From the NCBI RefSeq assembly GCF_010131535.1, contig NZ_WUBS01000001.1:1-64000 (forward strand): a stretch of 64,000 bases of DNA, written 5' to 3'. This stretch comes from Acerihabitans arboris (GTDB lineage: Bacteria; Pseudomonadota; Gammaproteobacteria; Enterobacterales; Enterobacteriaceae). Position numbers and translations under genes: made by a program. The notes under the pieces are model-generated. The model did not search any database, was not told where the DNA came from, and saw only the letters and a list, made by a program, of their open reading frames with translations. This document shows positions 28,894 to 37,763 of the stretch, in pieces (the stretch's first letter is position 1; every line of letters begins with the position of its first letter).

Positions 28894-29904
28894 TTAAATA
28901 TCTTCCATGATAAAGTTGGAAAAACGGTATTCGGGCAGCATGGCTTCCTCGATATGCCCTATTCTTATGGGCAGTTCACTCAGGGAGTCGCACAGCGATT
29001 TTATATAGCGCCAATAAATTTTTTCCGCTTCAATATGCTCAATCATCGGGTCCATAGCCCCTTCCGTAATATCAATAGCGATGCTTTTATCTACAGGGTT
29101 ATCATCAATTTTTCCTGAAATTTCCTGCATCGGCGCCTCTTGATTACCGGCTTCATCCTGATCAAGCATTTCGGCCATTTTTTTGATCATCGCCAGGTTG
29201 GCATTCGCCGCCTGCGGCGAAAAATAGAACAATCCATCGTTAAAAATAGCTTCCATAACTTCATAAAATGAAAAATTAATTCTACCCTGAATATAACTTA
29301 TTTTATTATTAACCGTTACACCGGTGTATTTACGATTCATTAGATTACTTTTTTCATAGCCGTAACTGGCGACGACCTGCCGATCGCTCACCACCACCGG
29401 CACATTTTTGATAGTATGTATATCGCCACTGATACTATAATGTTCTTTATCTTTGTTTTTGTAACCATTGGCGGTGTAGTCCGCTTCAATATCAAAATGC
29501 TTGGTTGGAATGCGCTCACGATTGAAATATGATGTAAAATCCTCGCCGGGTTTAATGTCCTGATGCTGATATGCACGATGGATCGACGTCACCTTTTGAA
29601 TGCCAATCCAGTCAAATACGGATTCCGCTTGGGAGGGTTTCCTTATTTCATCAATATATGACATCACATCTATATCGAGGTAAATGCCCAATATTTTCGC
29701 CCAAGGTTTAATCGCCAGGAATATATGTGATAACGTCGTACCCTCTTCAATGATAACCGGATGTCGAAAATATTTTAGCAGAAATAAGGGGTCTTCATTT
29801 TCCAGGCACGCTTGCACGGACAACAATGGAATCGCTGTCAAATCATCGTAATCCGAACGAAACCTTAGAATTGCATCTTTACAGAAAATCAAAGCTCCGT
29901 CCAT
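28894..29904 (-). CDS. Unrecognised protein, AT-rich gene
   Basis: 336 aa from ATG 29904, which has GGGGTG at good distance; the frame stays open to a TTG at 29967 without a ribosome binding site. I do not recognise the family. The protein looks soluble and mostly alpha/beta, with no signal peptide and no clear membrane helix. It has a lysine/tyrosine-rich middle (YTANGYKNKDKEHY) and an acidic Met-rich C-terminal third (MIKKMAEMLDQDEAGNQE...). The base composition is clearly more AT-rich than the flanking genes, which suggests recent acquisition. It stands alone, facing the ABC transporter operon and bordered upstream by an AT-rich gene-free stretch and another unusual gene. Confidence 0.7.
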   Translation of the reverse strand: MDGALIFCKDAILRFRSDYDDLTAIPLLSVQACLENEDPLFLLKYFRHPVIIEEGTTLSHIFLAIKPWAKILGIYLDIDVMSYIDEIRKPSQAESVFDWIGIQKVTSIHRAYQHQDIKPGEDFTSYFNRERIPTKHFDIEADYTANGYKNKDKEHYSISGDIHTIKNVPVVVSDRQVVASYGYEKSNLMNRKYTGVTVNNKISYIQGRINFSFYEVMEAIFNDGLFYFSPQAANANLAMIKKMAEMLDQDEAGNQEAPMQEISGKIDDNPVDKSIAIDITEGAMDPMIEHIEAEKIYWRYIKSLCDSLSELPIRIGHIEEAMLPEYRFSNFIMEDI

Positions 29905-29967
29905 GCTACACCCCGGAAAACAGTTGATAAAATAGTCGCGGCCGCTTATTTTTGTGGTGATAAGCAA

Positions 29968-30673
29968 CTAATATTTATAGTGTGTAATTATCATCGCTAT
30001 GTGCATGTCAATTTTATATTTACATCGAAGTTTTTTTCATCTGATATTAATGCCATCTTATTGTCAGGCCTCAGGTTTCGCTGCGGATTGACGAGAATCA
30101 AAGCCGAATGAATCCAAAAGTTATATCTACATCACATTTTCAGTCCTTATTTTTCGCGGCAGACGTGACTTGGCCGGCAATTGATTATTTCAGATAGGGT
30201 GGCCTTTTACACCTCTGTGGCATATTATGGCATTAGTAAAAAGGCAATTGGCGCACCGGTGATAATCCGCATAGTGGTTCAAAGGATACCTTGCCTTCTT
30301 TCATATTAATCAGTTGATCCCATTAGACTTTCCTTAAAAAAACAGTATTGGCAAGTGAACCCGGTCACAGTACCATCTAGTGGTTATCTGATAACCATAA
30401 ACGGACCATTCGATCTTTGCCATCAAAAAAATCATGAATAAAATTAATGAAATGCTCAGGTACGTAATTTAAATTAAGTCTTTAACTATCAGATCTTTAG
30501 AAGATTACCTTTCCCCAAGGAAAAAAATCCGCTCAAAACAGTAGCACCAATGTGTTTTTTTTTAACCCGGTAATGGGACGATGAACCAGAGAACTCGCTA
30601 TAACAGTTTAGATTTATCGATCATTTCGCCCGCGCTAAAAACCATTTAATCAAACCCTAAGCGCATTTTGTCA
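29968..30673. other. AT-rich gene-free stretch of about 700 bp
   Basis: No frame longer than chance is visible on either strand and no tRNA or insertion-sequence end is recognisable. A minus-strand TTGACA (30006-30011) with TAATTA 15 bp on (29985-29990) could be the promoter of the gene at 28894-29904. A T9 run occurs near 30550. The stretch resembles decayed or horizontally gained DNA between two accessory genes. Confidence 0.5.
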
Positions 30674-30898
30674 CTACACTAAAATCGAGTGTTCAATTGT
30701 ACGCCTATTTGCAGAGAATGATCTCTTATCGATTAATAACATTAGCATTCCTACTGTAAAAACCGCCAAAAAATTATCATGGTCTTTTTTCAGGGCCGGG
30801 CCGTCACCCGCCAATCGGGATAACGCGCCCGCAAGGATGCCCCAGGCGACATGTTTCAGCTGCTTGCGGCACAAGGTGCGGTAGCCGGCTTCCCATGC
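30674..30898 (-). other. Out-of-frame continuation of the gene at 30856-32466
   Basis: In the -1 frame relative to the upstream gene, the DNA from about 30898 to 30674 reads AWEAGYRTLCRKQLKHVAW, then GILAGALSRLAGDGPALKK and runs on to a stop at 30674. Codons up to about 30795 have G/C third positions like the gene before it, while the in-frame tail (HGKPATAPCAASS) looks random. This suggests a frameshift mutation, or a sequencing error, near 30895-30900 and that the intact protein had about 70 more residues. Confidence 0.55.
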
Positions 30899-32466
30899 GC
30901 CGCGATAAACGCCGGGTAACCGGCCATGACCAAACCGGCAACCAGGCTATTCACCACCAGGATTTTATCGATATGCGATAAATTGGCGCCGTTTAGCGCC
31001 GATGCCGCGGTCAGGGCGATGCTTACCACTCCCGCAAAGTAGGACGTGCGCATGGCGTTGGTGGTGAAAAACTGTTCCGCGGCCTGCCCGGCCGTAGGCC
31101 AACGTCCCTTGCCGATACGCGGCCGTCCCAGCCCGATACGCACACCTTGCGCACGCGGCGGCGGCACGCCGGATTTAGCGGGAATGGCCTCGGCATCGTG
31201 GTGCTCGCGCAGCCCGTCATGCGGTTTAGCGAACCAGCGCATCAGTGCGGGGCGCTGCAAATCGTCAAAGACTTCGGTAAAGGCATTTAATGCGCTGCGC
31301 AGCAAATCGTGCACGACATCCGGTTGTATTACCACGGCGGCCAGGCTGGCGTCGGAAGCCCATTGCGCCATATGTTTGGCGATCCGGTCGGCTTCGTCAA
31401 TCGCATAACCGGCTCCCGAATGCGGCGCAAGATTGGCCATGGCGACGCCTAATACCCCTTGCGCCGCGCCATAAAACAGGCTGGAACATATCAGGCCGCC
31501 CGCATTCATGCCACCATTGTCGTGCAGCGGAAAAAACAGCTGGAGCAGATCCCGCATCAGGGTATAGGTGAGCGTTTGCAGCCCAAACGATCCCATCAGC
31601 GAGCCGAGGGTGAAGGCTGGCCTATGGCTTGCCACCGCCATCAGCGCGCCGGCGCTTAATAATCCCATGGCGATACGCGAAGCGCGCGAGGCGCGCGTGG
31701 CGGTGCCGTTCCTTTCGTCGCGCACCGCGCCGGCAAGATTCAGGGCCGGCCCTATCAGCATGGAGACGATGCCCGCCACGACGCGCGGGGGCAAAGATGC
31801 GGTCGCGCCTAACTGACGGAAGTTATTTTCCAGGGCAAAACCGGCCAGTTGCCTCAGCAGGGTCGCCAGCGCGACGATAGTGCCGGTACGTGTAGCCACG
31901 GTAATCACATTCACAATACAGCGCGGCAGGGTGCCGGAGATGACGGCGAAGTCATTGCTCATGACTGCGCCGATAAAATCAATCATCAGCCGGCCGCGCT
32001 CATAAAACGTCGCCATCGGGTGCTGGCGCAGCTCATGGCGCAGATGCAGCACTATTTGATGTTCGGCGCTGCCCGGACGGGTGGATGGCATTATTTCTCC
32101 ACCCTGCTTCAACATATTATCCATGCTGGCCAACATCCTTTCCGTTTCCGGTAATTCATCCGGCGCCAGGGAGGCTAATAAATCACTGTTTAATTCATCC
32201 AATTGGCTGCAAAGACTTTCTGCGCTGGTTATCAATGTCTCGGTAACGCCTTCTAAGCCGGCGAAGTCTTGATTTTCATTCAGGCATTGCTCTATATAAT
32301 GGGCGGAATGACTATTATCTATTGATTCTATAGGCTCTATGTCCCGGGCCATATTTACTTCATGATAAAATTGTACGCAACTTTCTGTAGTTGTTGGATA
32401 AAGAGGCAACATAAACTGTGGTTCCACATGTCTCGATTGATAATGGCAAACCCGACCGTCGGCCAT
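30856..32466 (-). CDS. Unrecognised membrane-active protein, possible secreted effector; 3' end likely frameshifted
   Basis: 536 aa, family not recognised. Residues 1-130 are polar and acidic, rich in Ser, Glu, Asp and Leu, with no signal peptide. From about 165 to 350 come repeated Gly/Ala-rich hydrophobic segments (for example around 185-212, 228-248, 264-300, 320-347). Then follow a soluble stretch with many Arg/Pro (405-460) and two more hydrophobic segments (477-495, 502-523). This soluble-then-amphipathic layout, isolated position and AT-rich flanks recall type III secreted translocators or effectors, but that is only inference. ATG 32466 has AAGGCGGGG upstream; ATG 32352 is an alternative. 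The C-terminus appears to have shifted frame. Confidence 0.6.
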   Translation of the reverse strand: MADGRVCHYQSRHVEPQFMLPLYPTTTESCVQFYHEVNMARDIEPIESIDNSHSAHYIEQCLNENQDFAGLEGVTETLITSAESLCSQLDELNSDLLASLAPDELPETERMLASMDNMLKQGGEIMPSTRPGSAEHQIVLHLRHELRQHPMATFYERGRLMIDFIGAVMSNDFAVISGTLPRCIVNVITVATRTGTIVALATLLRQLAGFALENNFRQLGATASLPPRVVAGIVSMLIGPALNLAGAVRDERNGTATRASRASRIAMGLLSAGALMAVASHRPAFTLGSLMGSFGLQTLTYTLMRDLLQLFFPLHDNGGMNAGGLICSSLFYGAAQGVLGVAMANLAPHSGAGYAIDEADRIAKHMAQWASDASLAAVVIQPDVVHDLLRSALNAFTEVFDDLQRPALMRWFAKPHDGLREHHDAEAIPAKSGVPPPRAQGVRIGLGRPRIGKGRWPTAGQAAEQFFTTNAMRTSYFAGVVSIALTAASALNGANLSHIDKILVVNSLVAGLVMAGYPAFIAAHGKPATAPCAASS

Positions 32467-32828
32467 AGTCCCCGCCTTCCGGTTTAGGTGGGTATCATGG
32501 CTGGCGTATCATTACTTGTCATTAAATTGACTTTCATAAATTTAAAATAACATATTCACTTGGCTGGATGTTGGCTTGGCAAAGGAAAATGACCATGCAG
32601 CTAAAAGGAGCTTAGGATGGAATGACATTAGAAATTAATTTTATTTAAATGATTGCAAATACATTGGTAATTATTATGGCAGCCTTATTTCATGATAAAA
32701 CCGGCGGTTAAACAACCCGCCGATATCCGCTTTTTGTCGCGTTTTCCCTGGCCAAGCGCCTTTTATCTTGCAGAAACTTGATATTAGGCTCGCCGCCGGC
32801 AAACGGATGGATGAAAAGCCTATGCCAC
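32467..32828. other. Intergenic stretch, AT-rich then GC-rich
   Basis: About 360 bp without a gene. 32510-32690 is AT-rich. Around 32698-32735 CCGGCGG...CCGCCGA can fold into a hairpin followed after 7 bp by CTTTTTG, a possible plus-strand terminator. No hrp box (GGAACC-N16-CCAC) is visible upstream of the gene ending the previous entry. Confidence 0.4.
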
Positions 32829-33170
32829 TCAGCTTTTTTTCACGAATTCTGATTTGAGTTTCATCGGGCCGAAACCGTCAATCTTACAGTCGATATTATG
32901 ATCCCCCGCCACCAGCCGGATGCTTTTGACTTTGGTACCGATTTTTAGCGTCGAGGAGCTGCCTTTTACCTTCAAATCCTTTATTACGGTAACCGCGTCG
33001 CCATCCGCCAGCAGATTGCCGTTGGCATCCCTGACGATCAGGCTTTCCTCACCGGCGGCCGGATCGTCCTGCGCCGACCACTCATTGCCGCATTCCGGGC
33101 AGCTCAACCGTTCGCCGTCCTGCCAGGTAAACCCGGAACCGCATTTTGGACAATTTGGTAATTGTTGCAC
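32829..33170 (-). CDS. yjdM: YjdM (PhnA) zinc-ribbon protein
   Basis: Small cytoplasmic protein of 113 aa (E. coli 111), formerly PhnA, of unknown role and not a phosphonatase. An N-terminal zinc ribbon CPKC-N-CPEC (residues 8-27) precedes the conserved domain [23 protein letters not shown] and a C-terminus ([12 protein letters not shown]) nearly identical to E. coli. In E. coli it lies elsewhere, by the phn genes, so its place here is part of the rearranged pncC-mutS block. Confidence 0.96.
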   Translation of the reverse strand: MQQLPNCPKCGSGFTWQDGERLSCPECGNEWSAQDDPAAGEESLIVRDANGNLLADGDAVTVIKDLKVKGSSSTLKIGTKVKSIRLVAGDHNIDCKIDGFGPMKLKSEFVKKS

Positions 33171-33465
33171 CTTAAATCCTTAGAATTAATGGGAATAAAT
33201 TTAAAAATCCTTAAATCGGCAGCCACAACGGCGGCAGGGGGGATTTTACCCTTTTTATAGGGTCGGAGGATAGCGCGGCTATCGCTTGCGCAACACCCAC
33301 ATCGTTGTCAAGCGCGGGCTCGATTTTTTAACCCTAACCACGGCTAGGCCATTTTCGTTATTGCCGCGCGAAAATGGCCTAGAGATCGATTATTTGGCAG
33401 GTTGGCGATTATTACGCGATGTGTGGCAGAACGTGATTGCCGTCGGCGCTGGCTATCGGCCGAAT
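33171..33465. other. Intergenic stretch yjdM to hydrolase gene with a 14 bp inverted repeat
   Basis: About 295 bp. It holds the yjdM promoter region and the perfect inverted repeat at 33344-33382. A 79-codon plus-strand frame (33286-33525) runs into the hydrolase gene on the opposite strand and has no family resemblance; I do not call it. Confidence 0.5.
33344..33382. repeat. Perfect 14 bp inverted repeat
   Basis: CTAGGCCATTTTCG (33344-33357) and its exact complement (33369-33382) around an 11-nt centre. No T-run follows on either strand, so it is not a standard terminator. It could be a 3' hairpin of the hydrolase mRNA or a protein-binding site. Confidence 0.7.
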
Positions 33466-34224
33466 TTATTCGGACAATTTCTGCGCCGCTTTCTCAATCA
33501 GCGTGGCGACCTGCCGCGGCTGTGAGGCGTAGACCGCATGACTGGCTTTTACTTCAATGATGCTACTTTTGGCGCGCTTGGCCATAAACCGTTCCAGATC
33601 CGGATTAATGGCCCGATCCTGGGTCGCGACTAACGCCCAGCTTGGTTTGGTTTTCCAGGCTGGTTCCACCGCGGGCGTTGAAAAAATAGCGGCGGCCGGC
33701 ATGACCTGTGAACGGGCCATGAAGTTGGCCTGGCTCGCCGGCAGGTCGGCGGCGAAATCGGCGTGGTAAAGCTCGGGTTTCAGGTAGAGGAAACGATCGC
33801 CGGTTTGCGTGATGCCTTGACTGGCCTGAGGGATTTTCGACGACAGGCCGGCGAGCGTTTCACCTTTTTCGGGCTGGAAAGCCGCGATGTACACCAGGCC
33901 GGCAACGGAAGGATCCTGCCCGGCTTCGCTGATAATAAAGCCGCCATAGCTGTGCCCGACCAGCAGCGATTTGCCCTGTTGCTGACCGAGGATCCGCCGG
34001 GTAGCCGCGACGTCATCGGCCAGTGACGTTTGCGGTTCCTGCACGATAGATACATGGTAACCCGCCTTGTCCAAAATGCGGGTCACCTCTCGCCAGCCGG
34101 AACCATCGGCAAAAGCCCCGTGCACCAGGACAATATTTTTGACCGGACTTGCCAGGGCGACCCCCTGGGCGGCGAAGGCCAATGCCAGACCCGCGGCCAG
34201 ACTTGTCAGCGTTTTCTTCAACAT
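33466..34224 (-). CDS. Exported alpha/beta hydrolase
   Basis: 252 aa. A signal peptide (MLKKTLTSLAAGLALAFAAQ, cleavage near VALA-SPV) suggests a periplasmic enzyme. The body is an AB_hydrolase_6 type fold: oxyanion-hole segment VLVHGAFADGSGW, nucleophile elbow GHSYGG, acid in ATQDRAI and a late His in SHAVY. Relatives act as small esterases, often annotated salicylate-esterase-like; the substrate here is unknown. The start at ATG 34224 follows GAGGACATAATC. It is divergent from an OhrR/MarR-type regulator, whose operators cover its promoter, so it is probably induced by the regulator's signal. Confidence 0.88.
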   Translation of the reverse strand: MLKKTLTSLAAGLALAFAAQGVALASPVKNIVLVHGAFADGSGWREVTRILDKAGYHVSIVQEPQTSLADDVAATRRILGQQQGKSLLVGHSYGGFIISEAGQDPSVAGLVYIAAFQPEKGETLAGLSSKIPQASQGITQTGDRFLYLKPELYHADFAADLPASQANFMARSQVMPAAAIFSTPAVEPAWKTKPSWALVATQDRAINPDLERFMAKRAKSSIIEVKASHAVYASQPRQVATLIEKAAQKLSE

Positions 34225-34280
34225 GATTATGTCCTCATTGATCATTGGGGGAAAAAAGGCATTAATTATCAGGATAAATA

Positions 34281-34352
34281 TTATCGCGATAAGTAATTAC
34301 GATTACAATAGCAGCGGACTTTTGCATGTCAAGCTATTTGTTATCGCGATAG
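34281..34352. promoter_or_regulatory. Twin palindromic operators and hydrolase promoter
   Basis: TTATCGCGATAA (34281-34292) and TTATCGCGATAG (34341-34352) share the perfect 10 bp palindrome TATCGCGATA, spaced exactly 60 bp. A looser copy TTATCAGGATAA lies at 34266-34277. Between them on the minus strand are TTGACA (34327-34332), 16 bp, TATTGT (34305-34310): a good promoter for the hydrolase with one operator over the start region and the other upstream. Binding by the neighbouring MarR-type protein is inferred. Confidence 0.7.
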
Positions 34353-34410
34353 CGAAAGGAGTCATTAAAGTGGTATGATAAAATTCAGTCCGACGCTTAA
34401 GGAGCATCCC

Positions 34411-34857
34411 GTGGTACATCGTCCCCGCCTGGCGGAACAGCTTTGCTATTCCATTTATTCCACCGCCATCGCCATCAAGCGGCTGTATAAACCGATGCTC
34501 GATGCCATGGGCGTGACCTACCCGCAATATCTGGTACTGAATGTATTATGGGAGCGGGGCAAACAATCAATCGGCGGCATTGGCGAAACGCTGGCGCTGG
34601 AAACCAGCACCTTGACGCCGCTGCTTAAACGGCTGGAAGCGGAAGGATTTATCGAGCGGGTGCGCAATCCCGAGGATGAACGGCAGGTGATGATCTCGAT
34701 CACCGACAAAGGTAAAGGGTTGGAGGATAAGTCTTCGTGCCTGTCCGAGACGCTGTTTTGCAGCGCCGGCCTGGAGCTTGCCCAGCTACAGCGGCTCAAT
34801 CAGGAAATCATCCGGCTACGGGATAACATCGTGAGTCGGCACCCGGAGAAAAATTAA
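34411..34857 (+). CDS. MarR/OhrR-like redox-type transcriptional regulator
   Basis: 148 aa winged-helix regulator. The N-terminal LAEQLCYSIYSTAIAIKRLY, with a Cys at the place of the OhrR peroxide-sensing cysteine, and GVTYPQYLVLNVLWE match the OhrR branch of MarR. The recognition region is LETSTLTPLLKRLEAEGFIER and the wing contains NPEDERQVMISIT. I chose GTG 34411 because AAGGAG lies 6 bp before it; an ATG 12 codons upstream (34375) is the alternative. It probably represses the divergent hydrolase and itself through the palindromes in the shared region. No ohr gene is nearby, so the inducer is unknown. Confidence 0.85.
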   Translation: MVHRPRLAEQLCYSIYSTAIAIKRLYKPMLDAMGVTYPQYLVLNVLWERGKQSIGGIGETLALETSTLTPLLKRLEAEGFIERVRNPEDERQVMISITDKGKGLEDKSSCLSETLFCSAGLELAQLQRLNQEIIRLRDNIVSRHPEKN

Positions 34858-35060
34858 AGGGCGTCTTTTTCGCGCTCGACCTCTTCCCATGCCCTATGGC
34901 ACACTTCGCCGGTAGGGCATCCCTGCATGAGGTTATACGTCATTGCGTTTTAGTCGTTGGCGTAGAGGATTCAGTGTTTTTTTGAGGCAACGTGATATCA
35001 AACGAAAACAACGAACATCACAATTAACTTTAAATTCAATGGATTAAAAAGATTAAGTCT
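34858..35060 (+). promoter_or_regulatory. mutS upstream region
   Basis: About 200 bp without a gene. ATGCCCTA (34889-34896) pairs with TAGGGCAT (34913-34920), a hairpin without T-run that may follow the regulator gene. The mutS promoter should lie in the AT-rich part after 34980; no clear boxes are named. Confidence 0.35.
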
Positions 35061-37625
35061 ATGACTGACAATATAAATCTAGATTCACACACCCCAATGA
35101 TGCAGCAGTACCTGCGTCTCAAGGCGCAGCATCCGGACATCTTACTGTTCTACCGGATGGGTGATTTCTATGAAATGTTCTATGACGACGCCAGGCGCGC
35201 GTCGCAGCTGATGGATATTTCTCTGACCCGGCGCGGACAATCCGCCGGCGAGCCGATTCCCATGGCCGGCGTGCCTTATCATGCGGTGGAGACCTATCTG
35301 GCGAAGCTGGTCCAGTTGGGCGAGTCGGTGGCGATTTGCGAGCAGATCGGCGACCCGGCCACCACCAAAGGTCCGGTGGAGCGGCGCGTGGTGCGCATTG
35401 TTACGCCGGGAACCCTGAGCGACGAGGCGCTGCTCAATGAACGCCAGGATAACCTGCTGGCCGCCATCTGGCAGGAAGCGCAGGGTTTTGGTTATGCCAC
35501 CCTCGACCTCAGCTCAGGCCGTTTCCTGGTATGCGAACCTGCCGACCGCGAGGCCATGGCCGCGGAGCTGCAGCGCACCAATCCGGCAGAACTGTTGTTT
35601 CCGGAAACCCTGCAGGAAATGGCGCTGATCGAACATCGCCGGGGGCTGCGCCGCAGGCCTATCTGGGAATTCGAGCTCGATACCGCCCGCCAGCAGCTTA
35701 ACCTGCAGTTCGGCACCCGTGACCTGAACGGATTCGGCATCGAGCGCGCCGGCGCGGCGCTGCGGGCCGCCGGGTGCCTGCTGCAGTATGTCAAGGACAC
35801 CCAGCGCACCTCCCTGCCCCATATCCGCGCCATCACGCTCGAGAGGCAGCAGGACGGCATCGTGATGGACGCCGCCACCCGGCGTAACCTGGAACTCACG
35901 CAAAACCTCGGCGGCGGGTTTGAAAATACCCTGGCCGAGATCCTGGATCATACCGTAACGGCCATGGGCAGCCGGATGCTGAAACGCTGGCTGCATATGC
36001 CGACCCGCGACGCCGCCGTGCTGGCCCATCGCCAGCAGGCCATTGCGAGCCTGCAGGAGCCCTGCGCCGAACTGCAGCCCCTGCTGCGTCAGGTGGGGGA
36101 CCTGGAGCGTATCCTGGCGCGTCTGGCGCTGCGCTCGGCCCGGCCGCGCGACCTGGCGCGCATGCGCCACGCCTTCCAGCAGTTGCCGGCCATTCACGAG
36201 CTGCTTGCCCAGCAGCAGACGGAGCATATCCATAGCCTGCTCGCGCAGGTCGGGCTGTTTGACGAGCTGAGAACGCTGCTTGAGCGCGCGGTGGTCGACG
36301 CCCCGCCGGTCCTGGTACGCGACGGCGGCGTTATCGCTCCCGGCTATCATCAAGAGCTGGACGAGTGGCGGGCCCTGGCCGATGGCGCCACCGATTACCT
36401 GGACCGGCTGGAAATCCGTGAACGGGAAAAAACCGGACTGGACACCCTTAAAGTCGGTTTCAACGCCGTCCATGGGTATTATATCCAGCTGAGCCGCGGG
36501 CAAAGCCACCAGGCGCCGATCCATTATGTCCGCCGGCAGACGCTGAAAAACGCCGAACGCTATATCATTCCGGAATTGAAAGAGTACGAAGACAAGGTGC
36601 TTACCTCAAAAGGGAAAGCGCTGGCGCTGGAAAAGGCGCTTTACGACCAGTTATTTGATCTGCTGTTGCCCCATCTGGGCCCGTTGCAGCAATGCGCGGC
36701 GGCGTTGTCGGAGCTGGACGTGCTGGGTAACCTGGCGGAGCGGGCCGAAACGCTGAACTATGTTTGCCCCACCATCACCGAGCAGCCGGGCATCAAGATT
36801 ACCGCCGGACGCCATCCGGTGGTGGAGCGCGTGTTAAGCGAGCCGTTTATCGCCAATCCGCTGTCGCTCTCCACCCAGCGGCGCATGCTGATTATCACCG
36901 GTCCGAATATGGGCGGGAAAAGCACCTACATGCGGCAAAATGCGCTGATCGTGCTGATGGCCTACATAGGCAGCTTTGTTCCGGCCGCGCAGGCGGTCAT
37001 CGGACCGGTGGATCGTATATTTACCCGCGTGGGCGCGGCGGACGATCTGGCCTCGGGCCGCTCGACGTTTATGGTGGAAATGACCGAAACCGCCAATATT
37101 TTGCATAACGCGACGCCGCAAAGCCTGGTGCTGATGGATGAAATCGGCCGCGGCACCTCGACCTATGACGGTTTATCGCTGGCCTGGGCCTGCGCAGAAA
37201 GCCTGGCCGGGCGGATCAAAGCCATGACCCTGTTCGCCACCCATTACTTTGAACTGACCACCCTGCCTGAGAAGATGGAAGGCGTGGTGAATGTCCACCT
37301 GGACGCCTTGGAACAGGGCGAAACCATCGCGTTTATGCATACCGTGCAGGATGGCGCGGCCAGCAAGAGCTATGGCCTGTCGGTGGCGGCCCTGGCCGGC
37401 GTGCCGCGCGAGGTGATTAAGCGGGCGCGGCAAAAGCTAAAGGAACTGGAAAATTTGTCCACCAGCGCTACGGCAAGCAACGTGGACGGCTCGCAACTGT
37501 CACTGCTGCAGCCGGTGGAGGAAGAGGCGCCGCCGGCGGTTGCCGCCCTTGGGGGAATCGATCCGGATACGTTGACGCCCAGGGCGGCGCTGGAATGGAT
37601 TTACCGGCTGAAAGCGATGCTGTAG
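35061..37625 (+). CDS. mutS: DNA mismatch repair protein MutS
   Basis: Recognises mismatches and small loops and recruits MutL. Length 854 aa (E. coli 853). Mismatch-binding domain I with the Phe-X-Glu motif in GDFYEMF (near residue 35), connector, lever and clamp domains, then the ABC-type ATPase with GPNMGGKST (about 614-622), [12 protein letters not shown] and THYFELT. The C-terminal tail ([18 protein letters not shown]) is the tetramerisation/beta-clamp part. In E. coli K-12 a variable region separates mutS from rpoS; here they are directly convergent. Confidence 0.99.
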   Translation: MTDNINLDSHTPMMQQYLRLKAQHPDILLFYRMGDFYEMFYDDARRASQLMDISLTRRGQSAGEPIPMAGVPYHAVETYLAKLVQLGESVAICEQIGDPATTKGPVERRVVRIVTPGTLSDEALLNERQDNLLAAIWQEAQGFGYATLDLSSGRFLVCEPADREAMAAELQRTNPAELLFPETLQEMALIEHRRGLRRRPIWEFELDTARQQLNLQFGTRDLNGFGIERAGAALRAAGCLLQYVKDTQRTSLPHIRAITLERQQDGIVMDAATRRNLELTQNLGGGFENTLAEILDHTVTAMGSRMLKRWLHMPTRDAAVLAHRQQAIASLQEPCAELQPLLRQVGDLERILARLALRSARPRDLARMRHAFQQLPAIHELLAQQQTEHIHSLLAQVGLFDELRTLLERAVVDAPPVLVRDGGVIAPGYHQELDEWRALADGATDYLDRLEIREREKTGLDTLKVGFNAVHGYYIQLSRGQSHQAPIHYVRRQTLKNAERYIIPELKEYEDKVLTSKGKALALEKALYDQLFDLLLPHLGPLQQCAAALSELDVLGNLAERAETLNYVCPTITEQPGIKITAGRHPVVERVLSEPFIANPLSLSTQRRMLIITGPNMGGKSTYMRQNALIVLMAYIGSFVPAAQAVIGPVDRIFTRVGAADDLASGRSTFMVEMTETANILHNATPQSLVLMDEIGRGTSTYDGLSLAWACAESLAGRIKAMTLFATHYFELTTLPEKMEGVVNVHLDALEQGETIAFMHTVQDGAASKSYGLSVAALAGVPREVIKRARQKLKELENLSTSATASNVDGSQLSLLQPVEEEAPPAVAALGGIDPDTLTPRAALEWIYRLKAML

Positions 37626-37689
37626 CGCTGGCGATGATAGCGTAGCGCCGGGGTCGCAATGACACGCCAGCGCCGGGCTTGTGATAAGA

Positions 37690-37728
37690 CGTAAAAAAAC
37701 GGTGAGGTTTTCCCCCACCGTTTTTTTT
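37690..37728. terminator. Bidirectional terminator between mutS and rpoS
   Basis: ACGGTG...CACCGT stem flanked by A7 on the left and T8 on the right (37692-37728). Serves mutS on the plus strand and rpoS on the minus strand. Confidence 0.93.
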
Positions 37729-37763
37729 ATCAGCTAACGGAACCTGGAATAGTTATGAAGTAT

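Noticed and set aside
29968-30673. Insertion sequence or integrase remnants in the AT-rich desert
   Set aside because: No terminal inverted repeats, target duplications or transposase-like frames could be recognised by eye.
32467-32620. hrp box upstream of the effector-like gene
   Set aside because: No GGAACC-N15-17-CCAC pattern found on the coding strand; its secretion link stays speculative.
35514-36524. 336-codon frame antisense to mutS
   Set aside because: Shadow frame with low-complexity composition; mutS is unmistakable on the plus strand.
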